Shown one piece after another: positions 29,759-38,302 of a DNA stretch of 64,000 nucleotides. The translations under genes were made by a program, and so were the position numbers. The notes beneath the pieces are model-generated. The model made no database searches. It saw nothing but the letters and a program-made list of their open reading frames with translations, and was not told where the DNA came from. The stretch is from NCBI GenBank assembly GCA_020631405.1, contig JAHDHH010000010.1:1-64000 (forward strand), written 5' to 3'. Position 1 is the stretch's first letter, and each line of letters opens with the position of its first letter. The stretch is from Saprospiraceae bacterium. Its GTDB lineage: Bacteria > Bacteroidota > Bacteroidia > Chitinophagales > Saprospiraceae.

Positions 29759-32700
29759 TTAGAAAGAAAGTTTCACGGTAGCATTGTAGCTTTTCGTGTT
29801 CGGATTATTAAAGTAATCCAATCCATATCCGTTAGTATCTCCAGTTAAGTTAGTCTCTGGATCAATTCCAGGGTACTCTGTCTTTAACCAAAGGTTTCTT
29901 CCAGATAATGTAATGTCTACTCCTTCTATTCCAGAATTACCTAAAGCAGAAGTTGGCAAGCTAAATCCTAAAGTCAATTCTCTCAATCTCACCCAACTTG
30001 CATCAAATATATTCATCTCTCCAATTCCTCCAAATCCATATCTTACTCTGTAGTAATCTCCAACACCGTTAGGGCTTGATGGATCTGCTAGAGCAACAGG
30101 AGTAGTGTTAGCTTCATATACTGGCTCATCTGCTGTTCCAGTATTAACAACACCATTGAATACTACAACATCATCTCTTTCTTCAGCAGATAATTCTGAA
30201 GTCCCGAAGTAATTGATAATTCCACAAGTACCACACCATACAGATCCACCTTGTCTGATATCAAGTAAACCTGAAAGAGTCACTCCTTTGTAAGTGAATG
30301 AGTTTCTCCATCCTGCTGTCCAGTCTGGGTTAGGATCAGCTAAAGCCTTTGGTGTAGGATCAACTAACGGCCATCCATCATTTCCTACAATAATTTGATT
30401 ATCATCAGTTCTTTGGAAACCAAGTCCATAAATCGCAGAATATGGTTGACCTGCAACTGCTCTCGCTGATGTAGAAGTAAATCCTGCTAAGAAATCATTC
30501 TCTAAATCATCTTTTAAGCTTTCTACAGTGTTTTCCATTGCAGTAAAGTTCACTTCTGTGTCCCATCTGAAATCACCAACTCTAACTGGGTTTGCATATG
30601 CTGAAACCTCCCATCCTGCATTTGTTATCACTGCTGCATTTTCTACTGCATTAGTATAACCTGTAGTTGGAGATATTTCAACAGCAATAATTACATCACT
30701 TGACTCTGCATTGAAATAATTCACATCAACACCTAATCTATCATTTAAGAATTTAAATTCTCCACCAATTTCATAAGAAGTAGTTGATTCTGGTACTATC
30801 AAGTTATTCCCAAGAAGGATATCTCTTTCGTATGCACTTGTTCCGAATGCAGGGAAGTCAAATGATGTAATAAATCCATCACCACCGATACCTGCATCTG
30901 TTGCACTTGAAGCAAGTAAGAATACATTGTTAGTTGCATATACAAATGCATCAAGTCCAACCTTACCTGCTGATAATCTAAGTTTACCATAGTTAAAGAA
31001 ACTAGAGCTCAAGTCCATTAATTCAGAGAATGCAAAACCTAAACTTGCAGAATATGATTGGTATGTGTTATTCGCAGCCGGAAGCGTTGAAGACCAGTCA
31101 TTTCTAGCAGTTAAGTTTAAGAATAAGTATTCTGAAAAGTTGAAATCTACTGTTCCATACACTCCCATGATTCTCTTTCTCAAAATCTCTTCTGAACCTT
31201 GAATATCAGTAGCATTACTGATATGGTAGAAGTTAGGAGAAGACAATGTAGTACCCCTAGTAGATCTTTGATAGAACCTAGTATCATAAGCATTGAATCC
31301 TGCTAAAGCTGAGATTCCAAACTTATCAGATAATTGATCATTGAAACTTAATGTCAAATCAGAGTTCAAGTCACGATTCGACAAATCATGCTGTGCTACT
31401 GAACCTACTGTCCATCCTGGAACTATATCCTCTGTATCTAGTCTTCTATCTGAGTAAGTATCTAGACCTAACTTGTAACCCAATCTTAATGTTGGAGTCA
31501 AATCATATCCTAAATTGACATTTCCTATAACTCTATTGACATTGTCAAATGATTGGTTCTTGTTTACCACCCAGTAAGGGTTGTCATAAATACCAGCTCT
31601 ATATGATCTCTGATCTCCATTAGCTAATTCGTAAGTACTTACCTCATCTGCAGCTTCTTGTCCACTAAGACCATTTCCTACGTCAAATGTTGGTGTATTT
31701 CTAAGCAGTCCTAACATTACTCCTCTAAGGTTTGATCCTCTTTGAAGTCTTGTTCCTCCTGAGTTAATGTAATTAATGTCCAATCCTACATCAAACTTGT
31801 CAGTGACTGCAGAGTTAGTATTTAATCTAAATGAATTTCTATTGAATTCAGAATTTGGTACGATTCCATCCTGAGATAGTCTTCCAAAAGACATGAAATA
31901 TTTAAATGCTTCCGATCCGCCTGAAACATTAGCATTTAAATCATAAGTATTACCATTTACGAAAAAATCGTATGGATCATATGCTTCTGCAGCTTGTCCA
32001 CTTCCTTCTCCTGTTGGTACAAGGCTACCTCTTGAGTCATAAGGATAATCTTCATTACCATCAAACTCTAACCCAGAAATTGCTGGTCCCCAGCTAAATC
32101 CTTCGAAAGTCTCTGGACCTCTCCATGTAGGTACACCACCAACTGGTCTTCCTTGAGCATAAATTGATTGTCTCGCTGGCAATTGGTTAGCTTGGTCAAG
32201 ACCATAAGAAGCAGACACTGTAACTTTTGGTTTTCCAGTAGTACCTCTTTTTGTTGTAATAACAATAGCTCCGTTTGCAGCTCTTACACCATATAAAGCT
32301 GTTGCAGCAGCACCTTTAAGTACTGTCAATGACTCTACATCGTTAGGATTAATGTCGATTGCTCTGTTTGAGTAATCCACACCCGATACATTTGATGATC
32401 CAGGATCTGCTCCTGTTCCAACTGAAGAGTTATCAATTGGCACACCATCAACTACGAATAATGGACTGTTAGACCCATTAATTGATACTGATCCTCTAAT
32501 TCTGATGTTAGAAGAAGCACCTGGAGACCCAGAACTACTTACAACTGATACACCTGCAACCTTTGAATTCAATGCATCAACAAAGTTGACTTCTTGAGAA
32601 CTGATTAAGTCATCTGGATCTACATTTTGTACTGCATACCCGAGAGTTCTTTTGTTCCTTTCTAGACCAGTTGCAGTAACTACAACTTCATCTAAAATAG

Positions 32701-32989
32701 CTCCTTCTGACAAAGTGACAACAATGCTACTAAGTCCTGCAACACTCACTTCTTGAGTAGCAAAACCAGTATAACTTACTGTTACCATGTCAACACCTTC
32801 AGGAACTTCGATAGCAAAGTTTCCATCAATGTCAGTAATTGTACCTACAGAGGTACCTTTTGCAATGACGTTAACACCAATCAGAGGCATTCCATCATTG
32901 TCTGTGATTGTTCCCGTTACTGTCTGTTGAGCCATACTCAACGTTACGCAGCACACAAGGAAACAGAATAGCAAGGCTAGTCTTTTCAT
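29759..32989 (-). CDS. SusC/RagA-family TonB-linked outer-membrane transporter
   Basis: TonB-dependent channel of about 1076 residues. The start at 32989 gives a signal peptide (MKRLALLFCFLVCC...) ending near SMAQQ. A carboxypeptidase-regulatory-like domain follows (TVTGTITDNDGMPLIGVNVI), then the SusC-type plug with EVVVTATGLERNKRTLGYAV, the IRIRGSVSINGSNSPLFVVD box and GVRAANGAIVITTKRG, and a barrel ending in ATVKLSF. SusD follows after 24 bases, making a standard uptake pair. An open frame continues to a GTG at 33043 but has no signal-like character. Two operator-like palindromes and a -7 box lie upstream. Confidence 0.95.
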   Translation of the reverse strand: MKRLALLFCFLVCCVTLSMAQQTVTGTITDNDGMPLIGVNVIAKGTSVGTITDIDGNFAIEVPEGVDMVTVSYTGFATQEVSVAGLSSIVVTLSEGAILDEVVVTATGLERNKRTLGYAVQNVDPDDLISSQEVNFVDALNSKVAGVSVVSSSGSPGASSNIRIRGSVSINGSNSPLFVVDGVPIDNSSVGTGADPGSSNVSGVDYSNRAIDINPNDVESLTVLKGAAATALYGVRAANGAIVITTKRGTTGKPKVTVSASYGLDQANQLPARQSIYAQGRPVGGVPTWRGPETFEGFSWGPAISGLEFDGNEDYPYDSRGSLVPTGEGSGQAAEAYDPYDFFVNGNTYDLNANVSGGSEAFKYFMSFGRLSQDGIVPNSEFNRNSFRLNTNSAVTDKFDVGLDINYINSGGTRLQRGSNLRGVMLGLLRNTPTFDVGNGLSGQEAADEVSTYELANGDQRSYRAGIYDNPYWVVNKNQSFDNVNRVIGNVNLGYDLTPTLRLGYKLGLDTYSDRRLDTEDIVPGWTVGSVAQHDLSNRDLNSDLTLSFNDQLSDKFGISALAGFNAYDTRFYQRSTRGTTLSSPNFYHISNATDIQGSEEILRKRIMGVYGTVDFNFSEYLFLNLTARNDWSSTLPAANNTYQSYSASLGFAFSELMDLSSSFFNYGKLRLSAGKVGLDAFVYATNNVFLLASSATDAGIGGDGFITSFDFPAFGTSAYERDILLGNNLIVPESTTSYEIGGEFKFLNDRLGVDVNYFNAESSDVIIAVEISPTTGYTNAVENAAVITNAGWEVSAYANPVRVGDFRWDTEVNFTAMENTVESLKDDLENDFLAGFTSTSARAVAGQPYSAIYGLGFQRTDDNQIIVGNDGWPLVDPTPKALADPNPDWTAGWRNSFTYKGVTLSGLLDIRQGGSVWCGTCGIINYFGTSELSAEERDDVVVFNGVVNTGTADEPVYEANTTPVALADPSSPNGVGDYYRVRYGFGGIGEMNIFDASWVRLRELTLGFSLPTSALGNSGIEGVDITLSGRNLWLKTEYPGIDPETNLTGDTNGYGLDYFNNPNTKSYNATVKLSF

Positions 32990-33065
32990 ATAAACATACT
33001 TTTTAGTTAACAATTCAAAATGTGTACAAAAGAATATTTGCACACGGATTTCATCTTAATTCAAA

Positions 33066-33073
33066 CAAATATA
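33066..33073 (-). promoter_or_regulatory. Candidate -7 box of the SusC-SusD cluster near 33 kb
   Basis: The minus strand reads TATATTTG, an exact TAnnTTTG, giving a leader of about 70 bases before the susC ATG. It lies directly downstream of two palindromes, the nearer of which would cover the -33 region. Confidence 0.5.
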
Positions 33074-33083
33074 AATTAATATC

Positions 33084-33130
33084 TTAACACAGAGTTAATA
33101 AATCAATCAAAAGTCTTAACGAGGTGTTAA
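33084..33130. promoter_or_regulatory. Pair of operator-like palindromes TTAAC-N5-GTTAA upstream of susC
   Basis: Copies at 33084-33098 and 33116-33130 are each a perfect 5+5 inverted repeat with a 5-base spacer; including the preceding C, 12 of 16 bases agree between the copies. Their centres are 32 bp apart, close to three helical turns, as expected for a regulator binding one DNA face. The nearer copy falls at roughly -25 to -39 relative to the predicted start. The same motif occurs at 2831-2845 upstream of the orphan TonB receptor. Confidence 0.55.
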
Positions 33131-33164
33131 CGTATTAACTTGGGTAAATGTAATTGTTAATTTT

Positions 33165-33881
33165 TTAAGCCAATTGTCTTTTGTACATCAAAATTGTGTT
33201 GCTCAAACCATAATAGAGGGAATCTGAAATCAGTGCATGACCTATGGAGACCTCCAATACTTGGGGCACTTCATTGACATAGTATTTCAAATTCTTTAGA
33301 TTTAAATCATGCCCAGCGTTGACACCTAGACCTAACTTTGCTGCTTCTTTTGCCGCCTCGATATGTGGCATTACTGCTAATTTGGGATCATCAACAAACC
33401 TCTCTGCATAGCCACCTGTATAGAACTCTACCCTATCAGTATTCACTTCTTTGGCAAGCTCCATTAAACCAGCCTGAGCCTCCATAAATATTGAAACACG
33501 TATACCGCCTGCTTTTAAAGCCGATATGACTTCCAATAACAGATTTTTATCCCTGGATATATCCCAACCTTCTGAGCTTGTCAATACTCCCGGAGGGTCT
33601 GGAACCAACGTACACTGATGTGGCTTTACGCTTAGCACATGGTTAAGAAACTTAGGTGATGGATATCCTTCAATATTAAACTCAGTGGTATTGGCCTCCA
33701 TAAGAATTGGAAGATCTGAATATCTTACGTGTCTTTCATCAGGCCTTGGGTGTACAGTAATGCCTTCAGCTCCAAATTCTTCACAGTCGATAGCAACTTG
33801 TCTTAGATTTGGCAGATTACCACCACGTGAATTTCTAATTAAGGCTACTTTATTAATATTAACACTTAGCTTTGTGCTCAT
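33165..33881 (-). CDS. pdxJ: Pyridoxine 5'-phosphate synthase
   Basis: Cytosolic TIM-barrel enzyme of 238 residues that condenses 1-deoxyxylulose 5-phosphate with 3-amino-2-oxopropyl phosphate in de novo vitamin B6 synthesis. The N-terminal LSVNINKVALIRNSRGG, the ITVHPRPDERHVRYSD segment, the CTLVPDPPGVLTSSEGWD loop and GLGVNAGHDLNLKN near the C-terminus are diagnostic. It stands alone between susC (downstream) and divergent cdsA, and no pdxA is nearby. Confidence 0.96.
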   Translation of the reverse strand: MSTKLSVNINKVALIRNSRGGNLPNLRQVAIDCEEFGAEGITVHPRPDERHVRYSDLPILMEANTTEFNIEGYPSPKFLNHVLSVKPHQCTLVPDPPGVLTSSEGWDISRDKNLLLEVISALKAGGIRVSIFMEAQAGLMELAKEVNTDRVEFYTGGYAERFVDDPKLAVMPHIEAAKEAAKLGLGVNAGHDLNLKNLKYYVNEVPQVLEVSIGHALISDSLYYGLSNTILMYKRQLA

Positions 33882-33898
33882 TAGCGATATGATTTTTG

Positions 33899-33906
33899 CA
33901 AAACTA
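33899..33906 (-). promoter_or_regulatory. Candidate -7 box for pdxJ
   Basis: The minus strand reads TAGTTTTG, an exact TAnnTTTG, 17 bases upstream of the pdxJ start codon inside the 52-base divergent gap with cdsA. I found no equally good box for cdsA on the plus strand. Confidence 0.42.
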
Positions 33907-33933
33907 ATTTAAAGTTTAAAGAGTACTTCTTGA

Positions 33934-34725
33934 ATGGCTGAAAAAAACAAGAATAAGAGCAGGTTGTTTGGTGGATTTTTGGTAGGAGCTATTTGCTTAT
34001 TCGTAGCATTTAGCAATAGTTATATCCAATGTCTATTTATGGTTCTTGTCAGTTTGTTAACTCTTTGGGAGTTCAGCAAGTTCATTCCTCAATTATCTCA
34101 ACTTCATCAGATTGGATTTCTTGTTAGTGTAGTTGGAATTATTCTTCCCTTCATCCCTGCAATACCTCAATTAGCGCTTCTTGTTGGATGCTGTGCTGTG
34201 CTTATCATTTTTACCTTGCGGCTAATTGCCACCACTATACACTATACTACGACACGATTATTAGTAGTGGCTTTTATTTATCCCTGTCTAGCACTAGGGC
34301 TATTTGCTAGTACCTTACTTGTTAATAATCTATCTTATGCTCTGCTATTATACTTTTTAATGATCTGGGCCTCCGATGTAGGAGCTTATTATACAGGAAG
34401 GGCTTTCGGTCGAAAAAAACTCATGCCAAAGATATCTCCAGGAAAGACAGTAGCTGGATTCTTAGGTGCAGGAGTAAGTGTAATTCTAGTTTGTGTAATA
34501 TTCAATACTTACTTTCAATACTTTACTCTAGCACATGCCATACTTCTAGGTATTACTATTTGGTTGTTTTCCTCATTTGGTGATTTATTTCAATCAAGTC
34601 TTAAACGATATGCGGGGATAAAAGACTCTGGTAATATTATTCCTGGCCATGGAGGCATCTTTGATCGGTTTGATGGCTTTATATTTGCGGCGCCTTTCTA
34701 CTCACTCTATTTGACATTATTATAA
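33934..34725 (+). CDS. cdsA: Phosphatidate cytidylyltransferase (CDP-diacylglycerol synthase)
   Basis: Inner-membrane enzyme of 263 residues that makes CDP-diacylglycerol from phosphatidate and CTP. It has seven or eight hydrophobic segments, and the C-terminal family signature is present: SSFGDLFQSSLKRYAGIKDS then IIPGHGGIFDRFDG, with the metal-binding Asp residues. The WASDVGAYYTGRAFGRKK loop and KISPGKTVAGFLG are also typical. psd begins one base after its stop codon, so the two phospholipid genes form an operon. Confidence 0.95.
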   Translation: MAEKNKNKSRLFGGFLVGAICLFVAFSNSYIQCLFMVLVSLLTLWEFSKFIPQLSQLHQIGFLVSVVGIILPFIPAIPQLALLVGCCAVLIIFTLRLIATTIHYTTTRLLVVAFIYPCLALGLFASTLLVNNLSYALLLYFLMIWASDVGAYYTGRAFGRKKLMPKISPGKTVAGFLGAGVSVILVCVIFNTYFQYFTLAHAILLGITIWLFSSFGDLFQSSLKRYAGIKDSGNIIPGHGGIFDRFDGFIFAAPFYSLYLTLL

Positions 34726-34726
34726 T

Positions 34727-35392
34727 ATGATAAGAATTCATAACACTGGATACCCTACTCTATTGCTTTCACTCTTGGTACTTGGCTGCCTTGCTGTTGT
34801 AGCATATATCCAATTACCTCAAGTTTTGGGCTTTGCTATTATTACACTTTGTGTTGGAGTCTATATTTTTCTGTTGTCTTTCTTCAGAAACCCAGTAAGA
34901 ACCATTAGTAAGTTCGATGACACCAAGGTCTATGCCCCAGCAGACGGAAAGGTTGTGGTAATTGAGCCAGTAGAAAATGCCGACTACTTTCAAGACAAGC
35001 GGATACAGGTGTCAATATTCATGTCTCCACTAAATGTCCATGTCAATAGAGCAGCAATTGGAGGAGTAGTTGACTTTGTAGAGCATAGAAATGGAAAGTA
35101 TATGCCAGCATGGAACCCAAAATCAAGTACTGACAATGAGCAATGCGTAACCGTCATTACCAATAACAAAGGACAGACCATTTTACTAAAGCAAATAGCA
35201 GGGGCTCTAGCTCGACGAATTGTGAACTTTACGAGAGTTGGAGCAACACTAGAGCAAGGTCAAGAGTACGGGTTTATCAAGTTTGGCTCAAGGGTTGATA
35301 TATTACTTCCTCCAGAAAGTAAGGTCCTAGTGAATAAAGAACAGGTTGTTAAAGGCAATATTGATATTATTGCAGAACTTCCAACTTCCTAG
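34727..35392 (+). CDS. psd: Phosphatidylserine decarboxylase (short, archaeal-type proenzyme)
   Basis: Membrane-associated enzyme of 221 residues that makes phosphatidylethanolamine. Two N-terminal hydrophobic segments are followed by FFRNPVRTI, the YAPADGKVVVIE segment, the SIFMSPLNVHVNRAAIGG motif and, near residue 186, FGSRVDIL, where the proenzyme is expected to cut at Gly-Ser to create the pyruvoyl group. The length fits the short form found in Bacteroidota. It is coupled to cdsA (1-base gap). Its final 26 bases overlap the 3' end of convergent hemH. Confidence 0.93.
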   Translation: MIRIHNTGYPTLLLSLLVLGCLAVVAYIQLPQVLGFAIITLCVGVYIFLLSFFRNPVRTISKFDDTKVYAPADGKVVVIEPVENADYFQDKRIQVSIFMSPLNVHVNRAAIGGVVDFVEHRNGKYMPAWNPKSSTDNEQCVTVITNNKGQTILLKQIAGALARRIVNFTRVGATLEQGQEYGFIKFGSRVDILLPPESKVLVNKEQVVKGNIDIIAELPTS

Positions 35393-36401
35393 TAAGTATC
35401 ATTGACTTAATGGCTTCTATCCAAAGAGCATTATCATTGAGGCTTTCAACTAAGTCTAACTTTTCACCACCTTTTTCTTCGAATTCTTCCTTGTATTCAT
35501 AGCCTATTTCTATGGTTGTTTCTAGGCAATCTGCTACAAATGCAGGACTGAATACCAAGACATTCTTCTTACCAGCTTCAACCAATTCGTCAAGTACTAC
35601 ACTTGTGTAAGGCTGAGTCCAATCTTCAAACCCAAGCCTTGATTGAAAACATACAGTAAACTGATCTTTAGTCAAATTCAGCTTGTCTGCAATCTTATAT
35701 GCTGTACTATGGCATTGAGCAGAGTAACAAAACTGGTTTTGAGTTGTCAATGTTTTACAACAGTCATCTCTTAGACAAACTGCATTATCATCAGCCTTAT
35801 GTAACTGTCTTTGAGGTACACCATGAAAAGAGAATACTATGTGGTCATAATCCTCCATATTGTACTTCAATGCATTATCAGCAAAGGCACTGATAATCTT
35901 ATCATTCATCGGATAAGAGTTAATAAAAGATAGCTCTGGTATACTTTGCCATTTTGAAACAATTCGCATCACCTCTTGATGAACTGATCCCGTGGTAGCT
36001 GAGGCATACTGAGGAAATAGTGGAAGTATAATAATCTGGTTGACATTGTGTTTTTTGAGTTCGAGTAAGCCAGCCTTAATTGATGGAGTTTGGTATCTCA
36101 TTGCCAGTCTCACTACAAAGTCATCACCTAGGTCATTGGCTATAATCCCTGTAATTTTCTCGCCATATATCTTTAGTGGAGATCCATCTTCAGTCCAGAG
36201 TCTTTGATACAACTTTGCAGAACTTCCAGATCTAAAAGGAGCAATAATCCCTCTCACTAATAGATTTCTAGGTAGCCAAGGGTAATCTATTACTCTTCCA
36301 TCTAACAAGAACTCTTTCAAATACCTATATACTGCACCTCGTGTAGGAGCATCGGGTGTACCCAAATTGACAAGTAATACTCCAGTCTTCGCATCCATCA
36401 T
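35367..36401 (-). CDS. hemH: Ferrochelatase
   Basis: Enzyme of 344 residues that inserts ferrous iron into a porphyrin at the end of haem synthesis. It has the N-terminal GVLLVNLGTPDAP, the YQRLWTEDGSPL loop, the catalytic-His motif VFSFHGVPQRQL near residue 190 and the C-terminal VVLDELVEAGKKNVLVFSPAFVADCLET region with its conserved Glu. Whether it acts on protoporphyrin IX or coproporphyrin III cannot be decided here. It stands alone, convergent with psd. A purine-rich AGGAG lies 13 bases before the ATG, farther than a normal Shine-Dalgarno site. Confidence 0.95.
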   Translation of the reverse strand: MMDAKTGVLLVNLGTPDAPTRGAVYRYLKEFLLDGRVIDYPWLPRNLLVRGIIAPFRSGSSAKLYQRLWTEDGSPLKIYGEKITGIIANDLGDDFVVRLAMRYQTPSIKAGLLELKKHNVNQIIILPLFPQYASATTGSVHQEVMRIVSKWQSIPELSFINSYPMNDKIISAFADNALKYNMEDYDHIVFSFHGVPQRQLHKADDNAVCLRDDCCKTLTTQNQFCYSAQCHSTAYKIADKLNLTKDQFTVCFQSRLGFEDWTQPYTSVVLDELVEAGKKNVLVFSPAFVADCLETTIEIGYEYKEEFEEKGGEKLDLVESLNDNALWIEAIKSMILTRKLEVLQ

Positions 36402-36748
36402 AATTATTACATTTCTCCTTTAACTTAAAAAGCTAAACAAAGGTTGACAAAAGGGGTCAGAAATAAAAGTTTACTTCTTACTTAGTGGTTGCTAGTTTCA
36501 AGATTTTAATTTACTATGAAAGATTAGTTTTGCCAAGAAGTCCACGGTCTAAACTTCCTGAAATGACTAAACACAGATAGTATCACACACCTCTTGTCTT
36601 GCAACCGTTATACATTTTTGAAACCCAGTTTTATTGTGCTAACGTCCGCAATAAGTCATGTTGGACACATGACAAATGAAGTATTAAATTATATTTGTCC
36701 CACATTAAGATTTCTGACGTTAAAAGAAATGAAACAACCTTTACACCT
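36402..36748. other. Divergent intergenic region between hemH and the M43-like protease gene
   Basis: About 350 bases, AT-rich, with no coding frame I trust; frames across it have neither signal peptide nor family resemblance. It contains the candidate promoter of the protease at 36690-36697. No RNA gene, terminator or riboswitch was recognised. Confidence 0.6.
36690..36697 (+). promoter_or_regulatory. Candidate -7 box of the M43-like protease gene
   Basis: TATATTTG matches TAnnTTTG exactly, about 50 bases upstream of the chosen ATG at 36749. A TTG 26 bases farther upstream is a weak -33 candidate. Confidence 0.42.
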
Positions 36749-38260
36749 ATGAGAACAATATATACTACCCTAATTTTACTCTTTATCATAGCTATTGCTA
36801 ATGGACAACACAAACATTGTGCAACTGACCACGAACTGCTCATTGACCGAGTAGATGCTAATAGAAAGTATGCTGAAGAACACCAAGTAGAAATGCGTGG
36901 CATTGACACGAGGTATATTCCAATCAAGTTTCACTTAGTTGGGAGGACTGATGGTACAGGGAGGTTAAGATTTTCTTCCTTACTAGATAACCTTTGTAGG
37001 TTTAACAGAGACTTCTCTAAATTGGATATGATAGGTTATATAAATGAAGGTGTCAACAACTATAACAATACTGGTGTATTTGAGCAACCACAGTCATCAT
37101 CTTCAGTGTTCAAGATGAGGTCGCAATTTGATGACGAAAGTATGAATGTATTTATTGTTGATTCAGCTGATGATGGTACCGGTCAAGGGATCACACTTGG
37201 TTACTATAGCCCAAGTGATGACTTCATTGTATTGAGACAAGAAGAATTTATCGATAGCACTGTAAGTTTTACACATGAAGCGGGGCATTTCCTCTCACTT
37301 ATGCACCCTTTCTTTGGATGGGAAGTAGACCCATACAATCCTGCAAAACATGGTAATCCGCTTGATGTATTTTTTACTGGAGGTGGGTTCAATGCCTGTA
37401 TAGAAGTGGTAGATGGATCTAATTGCACCCAATGCGGTGACAGAATATGCGATACGCCTCCAGCATATCACTTCTCATTTGGAAGTGGGATATCAGTTGC
37501 TCCATGCGAGTTGGTATCTGAAGTGTATGACTCAAATGTAGACCTTGTCGACCCTATGGAAAACAATGTCATGGACTATTTTAGCGATTGTACGGTCTAT
37601 GACTTTACTCCAGATCAAGCAAGTGTCATGCAGGCAGACTTTGACTCTCCAAGTAGAAACTATATTAGAAGTAGCTATGTACCGAATACAGCTCAGATAG
37701 AACAAGAAGCAGAAATCATCTACCCAACAACGGGTACAGTTGTAGAAGCATACAATAGTGTATTTTTTGATTGGACTGACGTCGAGCATGCGGACACCTA
37801 TTTGGTAGAAGTTCAAGATGTATTTGGAGGTACCATCACAGAATACTTTACAAGTGAATCTTACCTATGGCTGACTGATTTGGAAGCTGATACAAAGTAT
37901 GCTTATTTTGTCCATCCTTTCAACGAAACGAATGCTTGCTTCAAGACCAACAAAGTCATTTTCGATACAGGAAGTGGATTGACTTCAGTACATGAGATAA
38001 GAAATTTGGAAACATTTGAAATATTTCCTAATCCCATCTCTGACCAAGGTGACATTACAATAGGACTATCCACACTAACAAGTCTAGATGCTACAATACA
38101 AATAAGCTCTGCAAATGGCAGCAAAGTCTACAGCCAATTTATATCTGGAATAAAGGGAAAAACACAATTCACTATTCCTTCGCCTGTAGCGGCTGGAATG
38201 TATTTTATTTCAATTATCACAAATGAAGGTTCTACGACAAGAAGGATTATAAAACAATAA
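36749..38260 (+). CDS. Secreted M43-like (pappalysin/cytophagalysin) zinc metalloprotease with T9SS sorting domain
   Basis: Exported protease of about 503 residues. The ATG at 36749 begins a signal peptide (MRTIYTTLIL..., cleavage near ANGQ); the upstream in-frame codons lack signal character. The zinc site HEAGHFLSLMH (about residues 175-186) fits HExxHxxxxxH of the metzincin M43 family, with a Cys-rich loop after it (CTQCGDRICDTP) and the NNVMDYFSDC methionine-turn-like motif. A fibronectin-III-like segment (about 345-420) and a T9SS type-A C-terminus (FEIFPNPISDQ...AAGMYFISI) follow. It stands alone downstream of a -7 box. Substrate unknown. Confidence 0.88.
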   Translation: MRTIYTTLILLFIIAIANGQHKHCATDHELLIDRVDANRKYAEEHQVEMRGIDTRYIPIKFHLVGRTDGTGRLRFSSLLDNLCRFNRDFSKLDMIGYINEGVNNYNNTGVFEQPQSSSSVFKMRSQFDDESMNVFIVDSADDGTGQGITLGYYSPSDDFIVLRQEEFIDSTVSFTHEAGHFLSLMHPFFGWEVDPYNPAKHGNPLDVFFTGGGFNACIEVVDGSNCTQCGDRICDTPPAYHFSFGSGISVAPCELVSEVYDSNVDLVDPMENNVMDYFSDCTVYDFTPDQASVMQADFDSPSRNYIRSSYVPNTAQIEQEAEIIYPTTGTVVEAYNSVFFDWTDVEHADTYLVEVQDVFGGTITEYFTSESYLWLTDLEADTKYAYFVHPFNETNACFKTNKVIFDTGSGLTSVHEIRNLETFEIFPNPISDQGDITIGLSTLTSLDATIQISSANGSKVYSQFISGIKGKTQFTIPSPVAAGMYFISIITNEGSTTRRIIKQ

Positions 38261-38263
38261 TAT

Positions 38264-38271
38264 TACCTTTG
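38264..38271 (+). promoter_or_regulatory. Candidate -7 box for sucC
   Basis: TACCTTTG matches TAnnTTTG exactly, 31 bases before the sucC ATG and just after the stop of the protease gene. No clear -33 element was seen. Confidence 0.45.
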
Positions 38272-38302
38272 CGCTAATTCTAATATATCGTAATACAAAG
38301 AG

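Noticed and set aside
32990-33043. GTG at 33043 as the true start of the susC-like gene
   Set aside because: The extra 18 residues lack signal-peptide character, while the ATG at 32989 begins a normal signal peptide.
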